Part shown: piece after piece, positions 25,988-34,119 of the stretch | How positions within the stretch are numbered: position 1 is the stretch's first letter | Layout of the letters: every line of letters starts with the position of its first letter | Origin: Streptomyces noursei | GTDB lineage: Bacteria; Actinomycetota; Actinomycetes; Streptomycetales; Streptomycetaceae | DNA length: 64,000 bases | NCBI RefSeq assembly: GCF_016917755.1 | Contig: NZ_CP070326.1 | Location: forward strand, 6,324,001 to 6,388,000 | Direction of reading: 5' to 3' | Notes under the pieces: generated by a model | What the model was told of the DNA's origin: nothing | Databases searched by the model: none | The model's input: the letters and a program-made list of their open reading frames with translations, nothing else | Program-made: the position numbers and the translations under genes

Positions 25988-26415
25988 AGTCTTGCCTCTT
26001 CTGTGAGACGCGGCGAGAGGCGGCGAAGGGGGTCGTACCGCACCGTCGTACGGGTTCGTACGGCGCCGACCCGAAGGGGCCGGACGGCGCGGGACCACTG
26101 CCGTCGCTCAGGCACTCTTGCCGCGAGCGGTGTGCCTCCTGCTGTGCGTACGTCGCGTACGCGCCGCGGGGGAGGGCGGTCGGTTGGAGCCGATCGGGCC
26201 ACCGACCGGGCATCCGCTTTCGTGGAACGACCCACCGATACTCGGCGGGTCCTTTAGCACTGTACCCCGGATATCGCGCGTGAATCCGAAGGCGTGTATG
26301 ACTGAGGAATTCATCACGGCGCGCCGGACCGCTCTCGGCGATCACTCGCACGGGTGACCGAGCCGTGGCTGACCAGGGCCTTCCATGACCCCTCGGGCGG
26401 GCTATTGTGCCGGTC
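25988..26415. promoter_or_regulatory. Divergent region with long helicase leader
   Basis: 428 bases between the helicase and the ferritin-like gene. Toward the helicase, TACAGT near 26262 could be a -10, giving a leader of about 260 bases with GACCC/GGGTC enclosing CCGA/TCGG (26229-26251), a perfect GCGTACG-TCG-CGTACGC hairpin (26146-26162), and several CGTACG copies. This suggests structured-leader control of the RNA helicase. No gene is supported. Confidence 0.45.
26403..26408 (+). promoter_or_regulatory. Leaderless -10 element of the ferritin-like gene
   Basis: TATTGT at -13 to -8 from the ATG at 26416, without a ribosome binding site. Confidence 0.5.
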
Positions 26416-27153
26416 ATGGAGACGCCTGACAACGCCGCTGCCGACGCGCAGGAACACACCGGAATCGCCGCCCAGGACTGGGACCGGGCATCCACGGACC
26501 CGCAGTACCGGGCCGCTGTGATCGATCTGCTCGGCGCCCTCGCATACGGCGAACTGTCCGCCTTCGAGCGCCTGGCGGAGGACGCCAAGCTCGCCCCCAC
26601 CATGGACGACAAGGCCGAACTGGCCAAGATGGCCTCGGCGGAATTCCACCACTTCGAGCGGCTCCGCGACCGGCTCGCCGAGATCGAGGCGGAGCCCAAC
26701 GAGGCGATGGAGCCGTTCGCCGCGGCACTGGACGAGTTCCACCGTCAGACCGCGCCGTCGGACTGGCTGGAGGGCCTGGTCAAGGCGTACGTCGGCGACT
26801 CGATCGCCAGTGACTTCTACCGCGAGGTGGCGGCCCGGCTGGACTCCGACACCCGCGACCTGGTGCTCGCCGTGCTGGACGACACCGGGCATGCCACCTT
26901 CGCGGTGGAGAAGGTCCGGGCGGCCATCGAGGTCGAGCCGCGGGTCGGCGGGCGACTGGCGCTGTGGGCCCGCCGGCTGATGGGCGAGGCGCTCTCGCAG
27001 GCCCAGCGGGTGGTCGCGGACCGCGACGCGCTCTCCACGATGCTGGTCGGCGGGGTGGCCGACGGCTTCGACCTGGCCGAGGTCGGCCGGATGTTCTCCC
27101 GGATCACCGAGGCGCACACCAAGCGGATGGCGGCGCTGGGCCTGGCGGCCTGA
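26416..27153 (+). CDS. Ferritin-like-fold protein
   Basis: 245 aa, nearly all helical. Pairs of Glu/His at helix positions (LAYGELSAFERLAEDA, ASAEFHHFERLRDRL, FYREVAARL, DDTGHATFAVEKV) fit a four-helix ferritin-like diiron bundle, as in MiaE-like and related proteins (Rv3210c family). Whether it binds iron or acts as a hydroxylase is unknown. Start at ATG 26416 supported by a leaderless-type -10; a GTG at 26407 is also in frame. Confidence 0.8.
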   Translation: METPDNAAADAQEHTGIAAQDWDRASTDPQYRAAVIDLLGALAYGELSAFERLAEDAKLAPTMDDKAELAKMASAEFHHFERLRDRLAEIEAEPNEAMEPFAAALDEFHRQTAPSDWLEGLVKAYVGDSIASDFYREVAARLDSDTRDLVLAVLDDTGHATFAVEKVRAAIEVEPRVGGRLALWARRLMGEALSQAQRVVADRDALSTMLVGGVADGFDLAEVGRMFSRITEAHTKRMAALGLAA

Positions 27154-27159
27154 CGCCCG

Positions 27160-27480
27160 TCAGCAGGCCGTCCGGTGGCTCTTCAGGGGGGTGCCCGGGC
27201 CGGGGGCACCTCCCGGCGACAGCCGGGGGAGCACCCGGCGGCGCGGCGGGCGCACCAGGACCGACAGCAGTGCGGCGCCCACGGCGAACGCGGCGACCAT
27301 CACCTGCACGGGGTGTCCGGGGCCCAGGATCGAGCGGGTCAGCAGCGCACCGAGCAGCGCCGCGACCGGTCCGGTGGCCAGGGTGAGGGCGTGGGCGGGG
27401 AATCGCTCGGGGAGCCAGCGCCGCGCGGACAGGGCGATGGCGAATCCGACGATCACGGAGCCGAGCGCTTCCCAGATCAT
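27160..27480 (-). CDS. Small three-helix membrane protein
   Basis: 106 aa from the ATG at 27480 with GGGAGGG upstream; the open frame continues further but without a start signal. Three hydrophobic segments (about residues 2-20, 33-52 and 58-77) and a basic Pro-rich C-terminus. No family recognised. Its 3' end contains a hairpin-forming GC element (27186-27231). Confidence 0.7.
   Translation of the reverse strand: MIWEALGSVIVGFAIALSARRWLPERFPAHALTLATGPVAALLGALLTRSILGPGHPVQVMVAAFAVGAALLSVLVRPPRRRVLPRLSPGGAPGPGTPLKSHRTAC
27186..27231. repeat. GC-rich palindromic element (GGGGGAG family)
   Basis: GGTGCCC/GGGGCACC followed by a second stem ending in GCCGGGGGAG. It resembles the short dispersed palindromes common in Streptomyces; a related copy lies at 28014-28042. 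It overlaps the 3' end of the small membrane protein gene. Confidence 0.45.
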
Positions 27481-27681
27481 GCTGTTCCCTCCCGCGTGAC
27501 GAGGCCGACCCAACAAACAAATCGGTCGTAGGCGGTCGTACCCAAGGGCCGCCGGCAGCAACCCTCCGGCGCGGCCCCCTTGTCCGGTCAGCGTGCGCCC
27601 TCGTCCGGCCATCGGGCAAGGGTTTTTGGACAGGGATTGCGCACATCCCGGCCGGCGGTCGGCGCCGGGCGCCGGTGACAC

Positions 27682-27730
27682 GACGCAGGGCGGCGGCCCG
27701 GAGAACTTCTCCGGGCCGCCGCCCTGCGTC
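27682..27730. terminator. Perfect 22-24-bp hairpin after the DUF3107 gene
   Basis: Arms 27682-27705 and 27707-27730 are exact complements; the practical loop is AACTT. It lies 35 bases after the DUF3107 stop (minus strand) and before the small membrane gene. Confidence 0.88.
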
Positions 27731-27764
27731 AGTGATGGCGCCTCGTGCGCCGCTGCGCCGTCGC

Positions 27765-27992
27765 TCAGGGAGCGCCGAAACCGACCTTGCGGGTGGTCGG
27801 CTCGCCGAGCTCCACGTAGGCCACCCGGTCCGCCGCGACGAAGACCTTGCGGCCGTGCTCGTCCACGAGGCTCAGCAGCTCCGCCTTGCCGGTCAGCGCC
27901 TCGCTCACAATGCGCTCGACCTCCTCGGCAGACTGCCCGCTCTCCAGAACGATCTCGCGGGGCGCGTGCTGCACGCCGATCTTGACCTCCAC
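27765..27992 (-). CDS. DUF3107-family small protein
   Basis: 75 aa from the GTG at 27992, with GGAGGG nine bases upstream. The sequence VEVKIGVQHAPREIVLESG... ending VAYVELGEPTTRKVGFG matches DUF3107 (TB9.4/Rv3208A in mycobacteria). Predicted small alpha/beta protein; function unknown. Lies next to a TetR gene as in mycobacteria. Confidence 0.9.
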   Translation of the reverse strand: MEVKIGVQHAPREIVLESGQSAEEVERIVSEALTGKAELLSLVDEHGRKVFVAADRVAYVELGEPTTRKVGFGAP

Positions 27993-28013
27993 GGCTTCTG
28001 TCCCTCCGATGGT

Positions 28014-28042
28014 CTGGGGGTCCCCCAGCGTCGGCTGGGGGA
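28014..28042. repeat. Triple-arm palindromic element
   Basis: CTGGGGG (28014), CCCCCAG (28022) and GCTGGGGG (28034) can pair in two alternative hairpins, the larger with 9 bp and a GTCG loop. It lies in the leader of the DUF3107 gene and belongs to a palindrome class frequent in Streptomyces genomes. Confidence 0.5.
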
Positions 28043-28133
28043 GGATGCGCGGCCAGCCGCGCGGTACGCAGCACACATTAGCCCGGTACGGGGACGGACA
28101 GGACGTCGCAGACCACGCCAGCAGCGAACACGG

Positions 28134-28775
28134 TCAGTGCATGTCGGTGCCGTGCAGCGGGAATCCGGCGATGCCCTTCCAGGCGAGCGAGGTCAGCAGT
28201 TGCACCGCGGTGTCCCGCGGCACCTGGCTCTCCGAGGACAGCCAGTAGCGCGCCACCACCTGGGAGACTCCGCCCAGGCCGACGGCCAGCAGCATCGATT
28301 CGTCCCGTGACAGCCCGGTGTCCTCGGCGATCACCGCGCTTATCGCCTCGGCGCACTCCAGGGACACTTTGTCCACCCGCTCGCGGACCGCCGGCTCGTT
28401 GGTCAGGTCCGACTCGAAGACCAGGCGGAAGGCGCCGCCCGGGTCCTCCACGTAGGCGAAGTAGGCGTCCATCGTGGCCGCGACCCGCTGCTTGTTGTCC
28501 GTGGTGGACTCCAGGGCCGTGCGCACCGAGTGCAGCAGGGCCTCGCAGTGCTGGTCGAGCAGGGCCAGGTACAGCTCCAGCTTGCCGGGGAAGTGCTGGT
28601 AGAGCACCGGCTTGCTGACGCCCGCCCGCTCGGCGATATCGTCCATCGCGGCCGCGTGGTAGCCCTGCGCGACGAAGACTTCCTGGGCCGCGCCCAGGAG
28701 CTGGTTCCGCCGGGCTCGGCGTGGCAGGCGTGTGCCCCGCGGACGCGCCGCCTCGGTCTGCTCGATGGCGCTCAC
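28134..28775 (-). CDS. TetR/AcrR-family transcriptional regulator
   Basis: 213 aa from the GTG at 28775 (GGGAGG upstream). The N-terminal HTH is textbook: LLGAAQEVFVAQGYHAAAMDDIAERAGVSKPVLYQHFPGK. The ligand domain is helical and longer than 150 residues. Orthologous position to Rv3208. Targets unknown; candidates are itself and DUF3107. Confidence 0.93.
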   Translation of the reverse strand: MSAIEQTEAARPRGTRLPRRARRNQLLGAAQEVFVAQGYHAAAMDDIAERAGVSKPVLYQHFPGKLELYLALLDQHCEALLHSVRTALESTTDNKQRVAATMDAYFAYVEDPGGAFRLVFESDLTNEPAVRERVDKVSLECAEAISAVIAEDTGLSRDESMLLAVGLGGVSQVVARYWLSSESQVPRDTAVQLLTSLAWKGIAGFPLHGTDMH

Positions 28776-28923
28776 GCTGCCTCCCAGAAATCGTTCCGTT
28801 CGCGGTCCGTACAAGGTGGTGCACCGCGGCCGTCATCGTACTTTTGGGTAACGGGGCTGTGTGCGGTCCGGGGCGAGAAATTCTGCCCCGAACCCTTCTT
28901 CGAAGCCGACATAACGTCCCAGG

Positions 28924-29148
28924 TCATCGATATTCGTCTTCGTTGAGCTCGACGACCCGGGCCTGTTCGGCCCGGTCCGCCTCATTGGCGGAGAAGTCGC
29001 CGCCGGTCACCGTCTCGTCGTGCCGCGGGGCGAGCTCGGCGTGCTGTTCGGCGGCATCGGCCTCCGGTGCCTCCACGTCGATCTGGGTGAGGGCGGGGCC
29101 TTCGGCCGCCTCCTCGAAGGTGTCGGGGTCTGTCGGGTCGACGCGCAT
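28924..29148 (-). CDS. Small acidic conserved protein
   Basis: 74 aa, MRVDPTDPDTFEEAAEGP... to ...VVELNEDEYR, with AAGGGAG upstream of the ATG. Strongly acidic, probably disordered, no Cys. I recall close matches in other Streptomyces. No function known. Confidence 0.72.
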   Translation of the reverse strand: MRVDPTDPDTFEEAAEGPALTQIDVEAPEADAAEQHAELAPRHDETVTGGDFSANEADRAEQARVVELNEDEYR

Positions 29149-29247
29149 GGTGGCTCCCTTTCCGATGCTTGCTGGGGCCGTGGCCCGCCGTGGGGGCGGT
29201 CGCCCTAGCTACGAGCCTAGGAGAGCAGTTGCGGCAGCGCGATGCGG

Positions 29248-29267
29248 TGTGTGACCGCGAACACACA
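29248..29267. promoter_or_regulatory. TGTGTG-N8-CACACA inverted repeat
   Basis: 6-bp arms with an 8-base spacer, 22 bases upstream of the -10 hexamer of the next gene. Possible activator or repressor site. Confidence 0.35.
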
Positions 29268-29288
29268 ATCGGGGGCGTGATCGTCTCG

Positions 29289-29294
29289 TAACAT
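29289..29294 (+). promoter_or_regulatory. Leaderless -10 element of the alpha/beta hydrolase gene
   Basis: TAACAT at -13 to -8 from the ATG at 29302; a GAGGG at -6 to -2 is too close to act as a ribosome site. Confidence 0.5.
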
Positions 29295-29301
29295 CGAGGG
29301 C

Positions 29302-30336
29302 ATGTCTTCGACCGAGTCGCCGGACACCGCGACAGCCGCCGCCTTCCCGGTGCCGCCGGCCGGACCCGGCGCCCCGGACGCCGCGGACGAGTCGGTCGAC
29401 TGGGTCGCGCTGGCGACGCCGCCGCGGCTGACGCTGGCCGTCCGCACCCCGGCCGCGCGCCCCGACGCACCGGCCGACGCCGCCGGCCGGGACCGCGAAC
29501 CGGCGCTCTACGTCCACGGCCTGGGCGGCTCGTCCCGGAACTGGTCGGCCCTGATGCCGCTGCTCGCCGACCGGCTGGACGGCGAGGCGATCGACCTGCC
29601 CGGCTTCGGCGAGTCGCCGCCGCCGGAGGACGGCAACTACTCGGTCTCCGCGCAGGCCCGCGCGCTCGTCCGCTACCTCGACGCGGCCGAGCGCGGCCCC
29701 GTCCACCTCATCGGCAACTCCATGGGCGGCGCCGCCGCGACCCGGGTCGCGGCGATGCGCCCCGACCTGATCCGCACCCTCACCCTGATCTCGCCCGCGC
29801 TGCCCGAACTCCGGCCGCAGCGCACGGCGGTGCCCACCGCGCTGCTCGCGGTCCCCGGCGCGGCCCGGCTGTTCGGCCGGCTCACCCGCGACTGGACGCC
29901 CGAGCAGCGCACCCGCGAGGTGTTGGCGCTCTGCTACGGCGATCCGGCCCGGATCACCTCCGAGGGCTTCGAATCGGCCGTCGAGGAGTACGCCCGACGG
30001 CTGGAACTCCCTTATTTCTGGGAGGTGATGGAGCGTTCGGCGCGCGGTGTGGTGGGCGCCTACACGCTCGGTGGCCAGCAGGGTCTGTGGCGCCAGGCCG
30101 AACGGGTCCTGGTGCCCACGCTTCTCGTCTACGGTGGACGCGACCGCCTGGTCTCCATCCGGATGGCACGGCGGGCGGCCGCGGCGTTCCGCGGCTCACG
30201 GCTGCTGACACTTCCGGAGGCGGGGCACGTGGCGATGATGGAGTACCCCGAGGCGGTGGCACGGGCCGTCCGCGAGTTGATCGACTCCACCGCGGCGGCC
30301 CGGTCCGACGTGTCGTCCGGCGCGGGCTGGAGCTGA
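29302..30336 (+). CDS. Alpha/beta hydrolase (LipV-like)
   Basis: 344 aa. After a 40-residue variable N-terminus come the oxyanion motif YVHGLGGSSRNW, LPGFGESPPPE, the nucleophile elbow GNSMGG, and GRDRLVS plus EAGHVAMME, giving the Asp and His of the triad. Closest in shape to carboxylesterases of the MhpC type. Substrate unknown. Confidence 0.9.
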   Translation: MSSTESPDTATAAAFPVPPAGPGAPDAADESVDWVALATPPRLTLAVRTPAARPDAPADAAGRDREPALYVHGLGGSSRNWSALMPLLADRLDGEAIDLPGFGESPPPEDGNYSVSAQARALVRYLDAAERGPVHLIGNSMGGAAATRVAAMRPDLIRTLTLISPALPELRPQRTAVPTALLAVPGAARLFGRLTRDWTPEQRTREVLALCYGDPARITSEGFESAVEEYARRLELPYFWEVMERSARGVVGAYTLGGQQGLWRQAERVLVPTLLVYGGRDRLVSIRMARRAAAAFRGSRLLTLPEAGHVAMMEYPEAVARAVRELIDSTAAARSDVSSGAGWS

Positions 30337-30343
30337 CGGCGCC

Positions 30344-31747
30344 GTGGGACGACACAGCCGCCGGGGCGAGCCGCAGCGCCCGCCCGCGGAACCGGCCGGG
30401 AGCGCCGGCAGCACCCAGCACGCCCCGGGGACGGGGCGCCGCCGCCGGGTGACCGGTGCGCCGGAGGACGGCGCCGCGGTCCGCGGCGGCCATCCCGAGC
30501 AGCACGAGCCGGGCGGCGCCTGGGGCACGGTCCCGCCGCCCGCGGCCGCACCGCACGGCTGGGCGAGGGGCGTGCCGGCCGCGCCGAGGATCCCCCGGCC
30601 ACGGTCCGCCGAGCCCGGTGGGCCGGTTTCCGGTACGCCGCCGTTCGGCACGCCCGCCTTCGGCACGCCGGTGGTCTCGCCGCCCGGCGGCGGTCCGGGG
30701 CCGCGGCAGGAGTATCTGGAGGCGTTCGGCCAGACGGCCCGCCGCGCCGCGCCGGGCACGTGGGCCGACGGTTTCCCGACGGGCTCTCCGGACGGCGCTG
30801 CCACCGGCTTCCCGGAGGGCGTCTCCGACGGCGTCCGCCAGGGTGATGCGGCGCCGCGGACCGATCGCCGGGACGGCGGTGACGGGCCCGGCCCCGAGGC
30901 CGCCGGGCCGACCGACGACGGGTCCGGCGCGCGAGGCCCCCGGAAGGGGAGCAGGGCGCGGACCTTCACCGGCGCGGCCGCCGCGGCGGTGACCACCGCG
31001 CTCGCCGTCGTCATCGGGGGCCAGGTCGCCGACCAGCACCGCGAGGACGGCGGTCCGCAGGCCCGCAGCGGCGACGACCGGGCCGACGGCGCCGGCGAGG
31101 CGTCGCGCTCGCAGACGCGGGCCGGCCAGGACGCCAAGCCCGCCGACTACGCCACCCAGATGGCCGAGGTCTTCCCGCTCGACCCGCACCTGACCGCCGG
31201 CGGCCGGTTCCGGCCGGTCGGCGGCGACGCCAAGGCGCCCGGCCACGGCAAGGTGCTGCGCTACCGGGTGGACGTCGAGGAGGGACTGCCGCTGGACGGC
31301 GAGCTGTTCGCCGAGGCGGTGCACAAGACCCTCAACGACGATCGGAGTTGGGCGCACGGCGGGCAGCGGACCTTCCAGCGGGTGGGCTCCGGCGACGCGG
31401 ACTTCGTGATCTCCCTGGCCAGTCCGGGCACCACCGCGAAGTGGTGCGCCAAGTCCGGCCTGGACACCACCGAGGACAACGTCTCCTGCGACTCGGCGGC
31501 CACCCAGCGGGTGATGATCAACGCCTATCGGTGGGCGCAGGGCGCCAAGACCTACGGCCCCGACAAGATGCTGGCCTACCGGCAGATGCTGATCAACCAC
31601 GAGGTCGGGCACCGGCTCGGGCACAACCACGAGGCGTGCTCCCGGGCGGGCGCGCTCGCCCCGGTGATGATGCAGCAGACCAAGTTCCTCACCACGGACG
31701 GGGTGACCTGCCGCCCCAACTCCTGGCCGTATCCGACCGGGCAGTGA
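30344..31747 (+). CDS. DUF3152 protein with metzincin-type zinc site
   Basis: 467 aa, GTG start 8 bases after the hydrolase stop. A Pro/Gly-rich cytosolic part of about 205 residues, one membrane anchor (about 208-228), then the DUF3152 domain. It contains HEVGHRLGHNH at residues 419-429, the HExxHxxGxxH zinc signature of metzincins, followed by APVMMQQ, which may be the Met-turn. Two Cys pairs could form disulfides outside. This predicts an extracellular membrane-anchored zinc protease; activity is not known. The hydrolase and this gene probably share one mRNA. Confidence 0.88.
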   Translation: MGRHSRRGEPQRPPAEPAGSAGSTQHAPGTGRRRRVTGAPEDGAAVRGGHPEQHEPGGAWGTVPPPAAAPHGWARGVPAAPRIPRPRSAEPGGPVSGTPPFGTPAFGTPVVSPPGGGPGPRQEYLEAFGQTARRAAPGTWADGFPTGSPDGAATGFPEGVSDGVRQGDAAPRTDRRDGGDGPGPEAAGPTDDGSGARGPRKGSRARTFTGAAAAAVTTALAVVIGGQVADQHREDGGPQARSGDDRADGAGEASRSQTRAGQDAKPADYATQMAEVFPLDPHLTAGGRFRPVGGDAKAPGHGKVLRYRVDVEEGLPLDGELFAEAVHKTLNDDRSWAHGGQRTFQRVGSGDADFVISLASPGTTAKWCAKSGLDTTEDNVSCDSAATQRVMINAYRWAQGAKTYGPDKMLAYRQMLINHEVGHRLGHNHEACSRAGALAPVMMQQTKFLTTDGVTCRPNSWPYPTGQ

Positions 31748-32116
31748 GCCCGGTGCCGGCGGTGGCGATGCGGGCCGGCCGGGGCACGGGGGAGAGGCGG
31801 GCGAGCGGGCGCACGGCGACGCCCAACACCGTTGCACACGAGGGGCGTTGAGGGGCGTTTTCGCGCCGGATCCGCAGGTCGCGCCCGGGATGCACGCCCC
31901 GCGGGCGGCGGCGCGACGGCCGGACCTCACCGTCCAACGGGCCACATAGCGCGTCGAAACGCCCTGAGGGGTGGAAAGTCACGCGTGTTCACCCCTTCCG
32001 GTGGTGCGACGGACAACCGTCCATCGCGCCACCGGACCCTTTGCGTAGCTTCTTCCTGCAGGTGGCGGGGGACGTGCCGCGCCAGGACGCCGATATGGGA
32101 GGACGGGGGTGCCGTC
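31748..32116. promoter_or_regulatory. Promoter region of the PelF-like operon
   Basis: 369 bases without a supported gene. An imperfect inverted repeat at about 32001-32034 (GGTGG...GACGG-ACAA-CCGTC...CCACC) lies roughly 85 bases before the start and may be an operator. Otherwise nothing recognised. Confidence 0.4.
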
Positions 32117-33874
32117 GTGCGCATTGGACTGCTCACCGAGGGTGGCTATCCCTATGCGTCCGGTGAGGCGCACGGCTGGTGCGACCGGCTCGTGCGCGGG
32201 CTCACCGGCCATGACTTCGCGCTCTACGCGCTGATCACCGACCCCCGTCAGGAGGCCCGCGGCCCCGTCGAACTGCCCGTCAACGCCCGGCTGATGGGGC
32301 AGGCGCGGCTGTGGGGCGACATCCCGACGGGGCGCCGCCGGGCCGCCGGCCGCCGCGCCCGGCGCCGCTTCGCCGAGCACTTCGGTGATCTCGCGGCGGC
32401 CTGTGTGGCGCTGTCGGCGGGGGAGCCGGCGGCCGGTGCGGAAGCCGCCGCGGACGGACAGGCGGACCGTTTCGCCAGTGGCCTCTACGGGCTCGCCGAC
32501 CTCGCCCGGGGCAGTGCCGCGCTGCCCGCCCTGCTCCGCTCCGAGGACGCCGTCCGCGCCCTGGAGGCCGTCTGCCACGGCGCCGGCGCACCGTCCGCCG
32601 TCCGCGGCGCACAGGTCGCGGACCTGCTGGCGGTCGCCGCCGAGCTGGAGCCGGCGCTGCGCCCGCTCTCGCTGGCCTGGTACGGCGACGCCGGGCTCGC
32701 CGCGGTGGACCTCTGCCACGCCGCCTCGGCCGGCACCGCCGCGCTCCCGGGGCTGCTGGCCAAACGCTTCTTCGGTACCCCGCTCCTGGTCACCGAGCAC
32801 GGTGTGGGGCTGCGCGAGCACTACCTCGCGCACCCCGCGGCGCCGCGGACCGTGCCCGTGCGGGTCCTGCTCGCCGCCTTCCGGCGCGCCCTCGCCGCCG
32901 AGACCTACGCCCGGGCCGCGTTGATCACCCCGGGCGGCACCCGGGCCCGCCGCTGGCAGGAGCGCTGCGGCGCGGACCCGGCCCGGCTGCGCACGGTCTA
33001 CCCGGGCATGGCCGCGGGCCCGTTCGCGGCGGTCCCGGACACCGCGGCGGACGACTCCGCGACCCTGGTGTGGACCGGCGCCATCGCCCCGGACAAGGAC
33101 CTCGTCGGACTGCTGCACGCCTTCGCCGACCTCCGCAGGACCGTCCCCGCCGCCACACTCCGGATCATCGGCGGCCTCGGCGCCGACCCGGAGGCCGCCG
33201 GATACCGCGCCCAGTGCCGGGCGCTGGCCGCCCAGCTCTTCCCCGACGAGGCCGCCGACGCCCGGACCGCCGGGGAGAACCCGGTCAGCTTCGAGGAGAT
33301 CGGCGGCCCCACCGCGCCCACCGCGGCGGACGCCTACGCCTCGGCGACGGTGGTGGTGCTCTCCAGTGCGGTCGAGGGGTTCCCGCGCTCCCTGGTGGAG
33401 GCGATGTTCTGCGGCCGGGCCACGGTCTCCACCGACACCGGCGCGGTCTGCGAGGTGATCGGCGGCACCGGTCTGGTGGTCCCGCCGCGCAACCCCCGTG
33501 CGCTGGCCGACGCCTGCCGGGCGCTGCTCGGCGACCCGGAGCGGCGCGCCCGGCTGGGCGCCGCGGCCCGCGCCCGGGCCTTCGAACTCTTCACCGTCGA
33601 GCAGAACATCGCGGCATTTCGTGGCATCTACCTGGAGCTGATCGCCAGCGCCCCGGGTGGTCCGGCGGGGTGCGGCGCCGGGGACGGCGTCCCGCGGCCC
33701 TTCGCCCGGCCCGCCGAGTCCCGGGTGCCCGGGGAGCCGCCCCCGACCGGCACCGCCCGCACCCCGAGCTGGGCCCAGGCCGAGCAGGCAGATCCGGCGG
33801 GCCAGACAGGCGGACGGTCCCGGCGTACGCGGCGCGGAGCGGCCGGCGAACCGGCCGCCGGGCAGGTGTGGTGA
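32117..33874 (+). CDS. GT4 glycosyltransferase with DUF3492 (PelF-like)
   Basis: 585 aa from the GTG at 32117. The N-terminus RIGLLTEGGYPYASGEAHGWCDRLV is the DUF3492 signature of PelF-type enzymes, and the C-terminal GT-B lobe has VEGFPRSLVEAMFCGRATVSTDTGAVCEVI with the E-x7-E pair. PelF uses UDP-GlcNAc/GalNAc for Pel exopolysaccharide; here the nucleotide sugar is unknown. The last 90 residues are Pro/Arg-rich. GTGA overlap links it to the next small gene, starting a coupled operon with membrane proteins and an epimerase, so a surface glycan is the likely product. Confidence 0.88.
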   Translation: MRIGLLTEGGYPYASGEAHGWCDRLVRGLTGHDFALYALITDPRQEARGPVELPVNARLMGQARLWGDIPTGRRRAAGRRARRRFAEHFGDLAAACVALSAGEPAAGAEAAADGQADRFASGLYGLADLARGSAALPALLRSEDAVRALEAVCHGAGAPSAVRGAQVADLLAVAAELEPALRPLSLAWYGDAGLAAVDLCHAASAGTAALPGLLAKRFFGTPLLVTEHGVGLREHYLAHPAAPRTVPVRVLLAAFRRALAAETYARAALITPGGTRARRWQERCGADPARLRTVYPGMAAGPFAAVPDTAADDSATLVWTGAIAPDKDLVGLLHAFADLRRTVPAATLRIIGGLGADPEAAGYRAQCRALAAQLFPDEAADARTAGENPVSFEEIGGPTAPTAADAYASATVVVLSSAVEGFPRSLVEAMFCGRATVSTDTGAVCEVIGGTGLVVPPRNPRALADACRALLGDPERRARLGAAARARAFELFTVEQNIAAFRGIYLELIASAPGGPAGCGAGDGVPRPFARPAESRVPGEPPPTGTARTPSWAQAEQADPAGQTGGRSRRTRRGAAGEPAAGQVW

Positions 33875-33891
33875 GGGTGAGGGAGGCGACA

Positions 33892-34119
33892 GTGGTGACA
33901 GTCGTGCTGGACGTGCTCTGTGCGATGGGCGTGGTGGGCGCGGCCCTGGTGACGGGGATGGCGGACGTGGCACACGAGGGGAGCTGGGGCGCCGCATGGC
34001 GGGACGGCCGTCCGGGTTTCGGACGCCGCCCCCGTGAGGGGCGCGCGCTGCTACCCGCCCCCGTCATCCGCGCCCCCGGCCTCTGTCCCCGGGGTCGGGG
34101 GAGAGGAGACGGCGCATGA
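33892..34119 (+). CDS. Small coupled membrane protein
   Basis: 75 aa from the GTG at 33892 (GGGAGG five bases upstream; GTG at 33895 also possible). One hydrophobic segment VVTVVLDVLCAMGVVGAALVTGM, then an Arg-rich cytosolic tail. Its stop overlaps the next ATG (ATGA), and its frame is open back to a GTG overlapping the glycosyltransferase stop. The tight coupling supports it as real. No family recognised. Confidence 0.6.
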   Translation: MVTVVLDVLCAMGVVGAALVTGMADVAHEGSWGAAWRDGRPGFGRRPREGRALLPAPVIRAPGLCPRGRGRGDGA

